DNA from: Sabellastarte sp. h YS-2021
Lineage: Eukaryota > Annelida > Polychaeta > Sabellida > Sabellidae
Direction: 5' to 3'
Length of the DNA stretch: 64,000 nt
Assembly (NCBI GenBank): GCA_964017235.1
Contig: OZ024930.1
Location: forward strand, 156,054,221-156,118,220
The notes below the pieces were generated by a model. The model was not told the DNA's origin, ran no database searches, and worked only from the letters and a program-made list of their open reading frames with translations. Below, piece by piece: positions 57,378 to 64,000 of the stretch. The position numbers and the translations under genes are program-made. How positions within the stretch are numbered: the first letter of the stretch is position 1; each line of letters begins with the position of its first letter.

Positions 57378-57797
57378 CTGTAAACATGATACAAATGGGA
57401 ATAATAACTGTAGGGTCCCACATCTGTAAAAAATAAGTGCCTTATTGACATAAACATAGGACAGACTAATTTGCTCGGAAATAAAGCTTGTATAATATAG
57501 CCCAAGTGTACTTTTTAGGACAAGGTCGATACACAAATATCATAGGTTAATCATATTTTAAAAATATGTATGCCAAACACAAACCTTGGACTTTTTTACA
57601 TTTTCCCTTTATTTATATCAAATATGAAATTGATATTAAGTTATATTGCTCTTAACAAGCAACATAACCAATAAACAGTGAACTAAATTAGGTCAAAGTT
57701 CTTGTGAATAGTATCATAGTTACTTTCGAAGTCATGACTACTGAATGACGGTGTTACCTCCACCAAGGTGGTTATATTTTGGTGGTGTGCATTTGAT
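57378..57797. other. Intron sequence ending in a dispersed repeat
   Basis: The last 40 or so bases (CAAGGTGGTTATATTTTGGT and on) match the repeat fragment at 26080-26130. That repeat is cut by the 5' end of DIRS-type copy 3 at 57798. Confidence 0.45.
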
Positions 57798-57897
57798 TGT
57801 CGCTTGGGTTGTTTAGGCGACCCAGGTGTCAGTCCTTCCTCCCAGGCCAGTTATTTTGCTTGGGTACCTTAATGTAGGTCAGGCACCCAGTCTAATT
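57798..57897 (+). repeat. 5' terminal direct repeat of DIRS copy 3
   Basis: Begins TGTCGCTTGGGTTGTTTAGG and is identical over 100 bases to 63901-64000. Its true length is unknown since the second copy is cut by the window end. Confidence 0.95.
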
Positions 57898-58526
57898 CGA
57901 GGGTTGGGGCCCAGTCCCCAAAGTTACATAAGTATTGCATCAGCCTTACATAACTGACCTTGGGGTTTAAACCCCCCTTCTAGGTTACCCCTAGTGACCA
58001 TTCAAACCACCAGATTCTATTGGCCGAGCACAAGTATGTTGGGCTTGGCTTGGTAGTTTCTGGGAACAAGGAGTCACTTTGAAATTTGTCTGCAAAGACT
58101 TAACAAGAAAACTTTGAAAACTTTCAGCTTACTTTTATGTGTCTTTTATTTGTCTTTTATGGATTTTAGTTACGGTTTTTAACATGAACTTTATATTTTA
58201 TCATGTCAATGGAAGTTTTATGTGCTAAAGTGATTTTAATGAACACTGAAACCGACATGGATGGCTGATTATACTAATTGACATTTATTGACACTTCAAC
58301 ACTCTGAGATTCTGTAGTCTACGTGACAGCTTCAGGCTTTTGAACTGGGACCACAAAGGGACGGTCTAACCTATATTTTTTGGGCATATGCCATGTTTTT
58401 GGTCACTTTTGGTCGAGATTGAAAGCCTGAATTTGTACCTGAGTGCAGAATTTCATGCCCGTTGTGGGCATATTGTGCTTCATTTCCAGATAAGGAACAT
58501 TGACTCAATATTATTACAAAGTTAAA
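57898..58526 (+). other. 5' leader of DIRS copy 3
   Basis: Untranslated leader between the terminal repeat and the Gag ATG, with no long ORF. ATTTCCAG near 58488 could be a splice acceptor. Confidence 0.5.
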
Positions 58527-59751
58527 ATGCCTGACAACAAGCAAAAATGCAAGTCCTGCAAGCAGAGACACTTACCCCCAACAGGAAAAAGATGTCAGTT
58601 TGTGCAAGTTACAGCAACAACAACAACAACAACAGCAACAGGAAATGAACATTTAAGAGATGCTGCCATTTCTAGTGGTGAGACAGTGTCTCAGATGACG
58701 CCAGGAGGAGCCACTGACGGACAGCTGTTACAAGTCCAGATCTTAGAGCAACTGCAAAGAGTCACAGAACGGCTGGAACAGGTGGAGAAGATGGCAGCGT
58801 CAACAGCACACTCAACTCCAGTTCATGAGTTAAGTAGTACAGACAATTTTTTGAGCAGTTTAAAATCTAGCAAGAAAGTCAGTAGAAAACATAATGTCAA
58901 AGTTAATTCATCTTCGGATGAGAGTGTGAAACCTGGTAAAAAAGTTAGCAAAAAACATAAAGTAATAGCTGATTCGTCCTCTGACGAAAGTGTGAAAAGT
59001 AGCAGAAAAGTCTCTAGAAAACACAATGTGTCAATTGATTCATCATCTGACGAAAGTGACGCCCCAAGCCTAGAAGTGCTAAGGTCAAAAAAGTTACAAA
59101 AACAAGTTGACAAACGTATTAGAGAATTGAACCAGTGTTCCCACTTATCAGGTAAAGATTCCCAAGCTTTAAAGTCAAAAAGGGGGGGGTGTTGATGTTG
59201 CTGTAAAACAAAAAGTGCTTTGGCCTCATGAGTCGATCTTGGGGGGGGTGACGCGTCAGCGTATTACTTATGATCAGTTGTCCTTGACCCAATGGGTACA
59301 AGGATTTTGCAAAAATATTTTAGAGCAAAAATCCGGTTCTCGTCAGAAATCCATGGTAGCCTATTTAAGTGATCTGATGGAGGATGCCACAGATTTCTCG
59401 TGGCAGGGAGCCAAGGCAGCCCATGCTGTCTTGCTCTGTGAGATGGAGCGTGGGTCTGTCACATGGGAAGATCAGGACAGAATAGACCGAATCCGTAGGG
59501 CTCATGCCCAAAAGCATGTATCAGTGGGTAAACAATCTTGGGGGAGGGCTGAAAACCGAAAACCATGGTTCTGTAAAAATTTTCAAACAAATGTGTGCTC
59601 CTTTCCCAAAGATCATGAAACAAATGGCAAACTACACAGACATATCTGTGCTTTTTGTCTGTCCCAAGGGAAACACCTAGGCCATTCTGAAAAAAATTGC
59701 CAGAACAAACATTTTCAAACAAAAAACAAGACACCGGCTGCACATCACTAG
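58527..59751 (+). pseudogene. Gag-like protein of DIRS copy 3, one homopolymer slip
   Basis: Start ATG 58527 (MPDNKQKC). Residues 8-23 form CX2CX3HX7C, with identical spacing in copy 2. A coiled-coil-like segment follows (LEQLQRVTERLEQVEKM), then three repeats of a KVSRKHNV/SSSDESV unit (about 58870-59060). The second half has LWPHESILGGVTRQRITYDQ, FSWQGAKAAHAVLL and a C-terminal Cys/His block (CKNFQTNVC, KDH, HICAFC, HSEKNC). A G8 run at 59182-59189 shifts the frame by one; G7 would keep it open. The frame ends at TAG 59749-59751 inside the pol overlap. Confidence 0.75.
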
Positions 59752-62206
59752 GGTGGGGCAGCTGGGCAAAAACCAAGAGTAACAAAGTGCCATCTAAAAC
59801 TGTTGTGTTGAATGATGAATGTTCTGTAACAAAAAATGAGTTGTCTGATGATACAAATGTCACCAGTGGGGCTGTATGTAAGGCCTCTGGTCCTGTGTTT
59901 ACAACCAGGTTTGTATACAATTCCAACGCAAATCCTGCCCTGGTGGCAGCTGCCCTTGCTCGTACAAAGCAATCAAACCAAAAAATTTTTTGCCAAGTCA
60001 GAAGTAGAAATTTTTGGGCAAGTAACTCCAAGGGTGGCAAAAAAGTAGGTAACAGTCAATCTGGTTTGTTACAAGATACGCATTCTCAAGAAAATGTTAA
60101 ATCTAGTGTCACGGTTGATGCGAGTGAGAATGACCTTGAAAGAATTGAAGGTCAGGCTGGCACGTCACAAGGCGTCGTTTCTCATCTTGGGTGTCAAATG
60201 GATGAAAACGGGTCTGGTCACTCACAAGTCGTTCCGGGTGTCAAAGATGACAGTCCTTTGCATACAGGTAGTACTGGTTGCACTGGTCCGGCTAATGTCA
60301 ATGAGAGGGTTCGAACCACCAAGCAGGCAGACACGGTCGGATCCGATGCAAAAAGTCTGGCAAAACCAATATATGACGTGAACTATCATGGGTTTGAAGA
60401 CAAATTTGCCACTGAAATAATTTGTACCAAGTTGAAGAACAATAAAAAAGAATGGGGACACATTCAGGCTCCCATATTTCATCTTTGGCGTCAGCAAGTT
60501 GACTTCACCTTTGGGTTTGTCCCTTTGCAGGAACAAATCCTGCCCCCAGACAACAGTCCTGAATGTGGTTTCTCAGGGTCTCCACTACAAATTCATGAAA
60601 TCGTTAAAAGCACTGGAAAGCCCAATTTTTTGCAGGCTAGAATCCCAATTAAGTCCCAACTTAATGTCCAACACTGGGAAAAAGTTCTGGCTGGCTACTG
60701 GGATAGGCAGCTTTTGGAATTGATAAAGTTTGGCTTCCCTTTGGATTTCAACCGTGCCTGTGAACTTGGCCAGTATTCTGGCAACCATAGTTCTGCCAAT
60801 GATTTTCCAAATGATATAGAAGCATACATAAATGAAGAATTATCCTATGGTGCCCTCCTGGGGCCTTTTGAACAGAATCCTATAAAAGGGGGACACTGTT
60901 CTCCCTTCATGACTCGTACCAAGCCCAATTCTGACAGGCGTCGTGTCATTGTAGATTTGAGCTGGCCCCAAGGGGCGTCAGTAAACGCTGGCATTGACAA
61001 GTCAACTTACTTGACTAGCAACTTTGACCTTACTTTCCCAACTGTGGATGACATTACCTCTGAACTCAAGCGTCTGGGTAGGGGGGCCTTATTGTACAAG
61101 GTAGACGTCAGTAGGGCCTTTTGCCATGTCAAAGTGGATCCTGGGGATTATGACCTCATGGGCCTACACTGGAAGGGCCATGACGTGGACTCTTGCGTCA
61201 CGTTCGGGACGCGTCACGGAAGCCAGATCTTCCAACGCCTCAGCGACGCCGTCAGATTTGTCATGCGTTAGAAAGGTTACGCCGTCATCGACTATATCGA
61301 CGACTACGTCAGCGTCGGCGTTCCGAGCGTTGCGTCAGCCTCATACGTCACCTTGCTTGACCTGATGTCTGACCTGGGTCTGACGGTTAGTGAAAAGAAG
61401 CTGGTAGCTCCCTCGACGCGCATCACATGTTTGGGTGTCATGATAGATTCCATTGCAGGGACCATTGCCATTCCCCCAGAAAAATTAGAGCAAATAAACA
61501 GTACTGTAAGGTCTTGGCTGGGCAAGAGCATCGTTTCAAAGCGTCAGTTACAATCTATCCTCGGCTTGTTGCTATATGTGCACAAATGCGTCAAACCTGC
61601 TAGGGTGTTTCTCAACAGAATGCTAGAATTGCTAAGGTCATCTCATGCCACACAGAGAATCACTCTTACCTCTGAGTTTAAGAGAGACTTAAACTGGTTC
61701 GCCACCTTTCTTCCAAAATACAATGGTATCTCGTTGTATGACCACAGGCCCATTGATATGGCGTTGCATCTTGACGTCTGTTTGACAGGTTTTGGAGGCA
61801 GGTGTGGTCAGTTTGTATATCATCTCCCCATTGCTCGTGGTTTTAGGAATTGGACAATTGTCCACCTTGAGATGGTGAACATATTCTTAGCTATGAGGTT
61901 AACATCTGGTCTTCAAAGAAAGTTTTGATCAATTGTGACAATCAGGCCGTTGTGACGGTATTAATGACGGGTAGAACGCGTGACGCCTTCCTGGCAGCCT
62001 GCGCCAGAAATATTTGGTATATCACAGCCATCCATGATATGGAGGTCCAGTATAAACATGTTAGTGGGGCAAGTAATCAGGTGGCTGATACATTGTCCAG
62101 ATGGCAGGGTTCTCCAGCTCAAGTTGAATTTTTGTATTCTCAGGTTTCGAACCCACAGTGGTTAAATGTGACTGTGGATTTGCTGGAGTTGGACCCTTAT
62201 TTGTAA
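59697..62206 (+). pseudogene. Reverse transcriptase-RNase H polyprotein of DIRS copy 3
   Basis: The frame overlaps the Gag end by 55 bases in the -1 frame, with no ATG near its start. It carries a linker of about 330 residues, then the palm (FMTRTKPNSDRRRVIVDLSW, KVDVSRAFCHVKVDP, GSQIFQRLSDAV). The catalytic YIDD lies just past an in-frame TAG at 61269-61271. The thumb is KRQLQSILGLLLYVHK. RNase H has LDVCLTGFGG, LEMVNIFLA, INCDNQAVV and VADTLSRW. A one-base frameshift near 61920 splits RNase H. With a single nonsense codon and one indel, the copy is young but inactive on its own. Confidence 0.85.
59721..59765 (+). promoter_or_regulatory. Candidate -1 ribosomal frameshift signal
   Basis: A AAA AAC at 59721-59727 is in register with the Gag reading frame (codons AAA then AAC). 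It is followed by a 6-base spacer (AAGACA) and a stem of eight pairs: CCGGCTGC (59734-59741) with GCAGCTGG (59758-59765), one pair being G-U, closing a 16-base loop that contains the Gag stop. A slip by one base enters the pol frame. All parts fit known -1 frameshift sites; function is untested. Confidence 0.7.
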
Positions 62207-62357
62207 TTATTAGTCAATTTTTATTGTATGTTGTTATATGTCATAAATGTTAAAAGATTAGGACATTGTGTCGTCCTTGCCAGAGGCCATGCCATGTGTA
62301 TTAATCTCACAAATTTTCTTGCAGGGCCATGCTAATAAGTAAATACTAAGAATATAG

Positions 62358-63359
62358 TTGCTACACTTTGTATTTCCAGAGAATGCAGTGCTCACGCCTC
62401 TGGCTAAGAAAGCTGCTCTCAGAACTCATCAAGCATTTCGTCCCAAAACGCGTCAGGCTTATGACGCCATGTTCAGGGTGTTTGTTGCCTTCTGCATCAT
62501 CAGTGCTGTCGTCTTACCAGATATCAATGTGGAAGTCATTATGTCATTTCTGGAATGTCTGGTTGAAAATAATTGTTCATGTGCCATGTTAGAAAATTAT
62601 ATGTCAGCCATAAAGGCTAATTGTATCTTGTATGATCTTCCATACTATGTCTTTGACCATCCAAAAATCAAATACTTCATTAAATCCATCAAAATTAACA
62701 GACCTTTGATCTTACGACCTCACAACACTGTTGACCTTTCCATCCTTAGGCGTATGTCTAAGGCTTGCCTGGAACTCACTCATGGCCTGGTTTATAGGGC
62801 TGTATTTTTGACCGGATTTTTTGCATTTTTCAGACTATCCAATCTTGCCCCTCATTCCCTTTCCTCATTCGATCCTTCCAGGCATCTTACTGGTCATGAT
62901 GTATTCTTTACTAAGAAATTTGTTAAAATTCTCATAAAATGGTCGAAAACCATTCAATCCAGAGATACAGTCCAGTGTATTACACTCCCAAAATTACAGG
63001 ATTCCACCATTTGTCCTTTCTCAGCACTAAAAGCTTTGTTTCGCTTGTACCCTATGTCAGCAGTCACTTCACTATTTCAAGTCCCTGCCCCCTCGGGTTT
63101 GAATCCACTTACTGATTCTAGGGTTCGGAAAATTTTGAAGGTTGTTAATCAAAGCTTGGGGTTCCACCCCTCACACTTCACCTTCCATGATTTCAGAAGA
63201 GGGGGTGCAACTTTCGCGTTTAATGCTCAAATTCCTATCCAAGATATTAAGAGGCATGGGACTTGGTCATCCAACTGTGTTTGGAAATACATCCAATCTG
63301 ACCATTCCTCTGGAGATAATTTTGCCACTGCTCTGGCCTCTGCCATTAATAATGCATAA
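62358..63359 (+). CDS. Tyrosine recombinase of DIRS copy 3, intact frame
   Basis: This uninterrupted frame of about 330 residues has a core-binding half (FRPKTRQAYDAMFRVFVAFC) and a catalytic half. All signature residues are present: Arg in FFAFFRLSNL, Lys in IKWSKTIQ, HDFRRGG, GTWSSNCVW, and Tyr in WKYI. It would insert the circular cDNA by site-specific strand exchange. The frame has no ATG before the conserved start; a TTTGTATTTCCAG acceptor-like string lies just before ENAVLTPLAKK, so expression from a spliced mRNA is possible. It is the best-preserved transposon protein in the window. Confidence 0.85.
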   Translation: MLHFVFPENAVLTPLAKKAALRTHQAFRPKTRQAYDAMFRVFVAFCIISAVVLPDINVEVIMSFLECLVENNCSCAMLENYMSAIKANCILYDLPYYVFDHPKIKYFIKSIKINRPLILRPHNTVDLSILRRMSKACLELTHGLVYRAVFLTGFFAFFRLSNLAPHSLSSFDPSRHLTGHDVFFTKKFVKILIKWSKTIQSRDTVQCITLPKLQDSTICPFSALKALFRLYPMSAVTSLFQVPAPSGLNPLTDSRVRKILKVVNQSLGFHPSHFTFHDFRRGGATFAFNAQIPIQDIKRHGTWSSNCVWKYIQSDHSSGDNFATALASAINNA

Positions 63360-63900
63360 ATATTGTGCCTACCCCTACGTTTATTTGGGCTTTGAGGGCC
63401 AGTTATATGCTTGATTATGCTAAAGTCCCCACTATGTGAAATGTTCTTAGTCATGTTCTTATTGTAAACCCCTCTGGTCTCCTCTCTCTTCGGCAGTTTA
63501 GGGAGGCTGGGCCTCCCTAGTCAAATATTTCAGCACATTAGTAATTTCATCTGTCCTTCAACTTGACCTTCCCCTGACCTTCCCTTCTTCCGGGGTCAAA
63601 GGATGCCACTGGGGTCAAATTTCTTGTAACTTATTATAGTAATTGAATGTCTATCAATAGTAAATTAACAGTCTGTACCAGTTGTAAATAAATAGTAATT
63701 AGTAAAGCAATGCTTTCTTGAAGATGGACAATAGACTCTGCTGACAAAATTAATGCATTGCTCTATACACATATATATCTACATTTACAATTTTATATAT
63801 ATTTTAATATGATTTGTACATATTTTTAGTAGTAACTTTATACATTATAATAAACTTGGTACCCGCATGTGTGTGTTTCACTGACTTGGGGGGTAGGGAC
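63360..63900 (+). other. 3' untranslated part of DIRS copy 3
   Basis: No ORF. AATAAA at 63849-63854. If the element has split direct repeats, the inner copy of its second repeat should end at 63900. Confidence 0.5.
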
Positions 63901-64000
63901 TGTCGCTTGGGTTGTTTAGGCGACCCAGGTGTCAGTCCTTCCTCCCAGGCCAGTTATTTTGCTTGGGTACCTTAATGTAGGTCAGGCACCCAGTCTAATT
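63901..64000 (+). repeat. Second copy of the DIRS copy 3 terminal repeat
   Basis: Identical to 57798-57897 up to the last base of the window; continues outside. Confidence 0.95.

Larger units (their letters stand above)
57798..64000 (+). mobile_element. DIRS-type retrotransposon (copy 3), nearly complete, runs off the window
   Basis: The element carries Gag (58527-59751), reverse transcriptase and RNase H (59697-62206) and tyrosine recombinase (62358-63359). Its first 100 bases (57798-57897) recur exactly at 63901-64000, where the window ends. Direct repeats, recombinase and no protease or DDE integrase point to the PAT/Ngaro-like branch, with split direct repeats, rather than classical DIRS1 with inverted ones; the far end would be needed to confirm. 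AATAAA at 63849-63854 lies 46 bp before the second repeat. Damage is light: one G-run slip, one stop, one single-base frameshift. Confidence 0.85.

Noticed and set aside
59459-60040. Minus-strand ORF of 193 residues
   Set aside because: Antisense to the clear gag/pol coding of DIRS copy 3; no motif.

Overview
The window looks like a transposon-rich stretch of an animal nuclear genome, most likely a lophotrochozoan and probably a mollusc. The signs are AT-rich intergenic DNA, genes split into exons with GT/AG borders and matching phases, tRNA-derived SINEs, CR1/L2-like LINEs, Harbinger DNA transposons and DIRS-type retroelements. The species call is inference. No bacterial operons, rRNA genes or CRISPR arrays were seen.

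Three host genes can be supported. (1) Minus strand, 11615-22952: a three-exon Golgi-type carbohydrate sulfotransferase like CHST15 (440 aa as assembled). All junction phases agree, and both PAPS-binding segments are present. (2) Plus strand, 28084-39988: a four-exon type II membrane protein (352 aa) resembling the DUF1647 glycosyltransferase-like family; every exon is phase 0. (3) Minus strand, 53674-57377: the 3' part of a gene with an EGF-like exon, a ShK-like exon and an acidic terminal exon; its 5' end was not found.

Mobile DNA fills most of the rest. Three DIRS-type elements (reverse transcriptase, RNase H and tyrosine recombinase, with Gag in two) lie at 2620-4560 (+, 5'-truncated), about 17040-22130 (-, inside intron 1 of the sulfotransferase gene) and 57798 to beyond 64000 (+). 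The third is nearly complete. It has a 100-bp direct repeat 6103 bp apart, an uninterrupted recombinase ORF, and what looks like a textbook -1 ribosomal frameshift signal in the gag-pol overlap.

A Harbinger element (7745-11568) ends 46 bp past the sulfotransferase stop codon. It carries an internally deleted transposase and a MADF-type gene with one in-frame stop. A second, decayed Harbinger copy (about 30130-33300) and a short non-autonomous relative of the first (33914-34620) lie in intron 1 of the DUF1647-like gene. A CR1/L2-like LINE (45725-48950, -) has a 711-bp internal tandem duplication, a dead YANN catalytic site and a 2A-like peptide near its N-terminus. A broken gene at 42848-44108 belongs to a transposase-like animal family I cannot classify. 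SINEs, foldback MITEs, a 42-bp minisatellite and a roughly 145-bp satellite fill much of the remainder.
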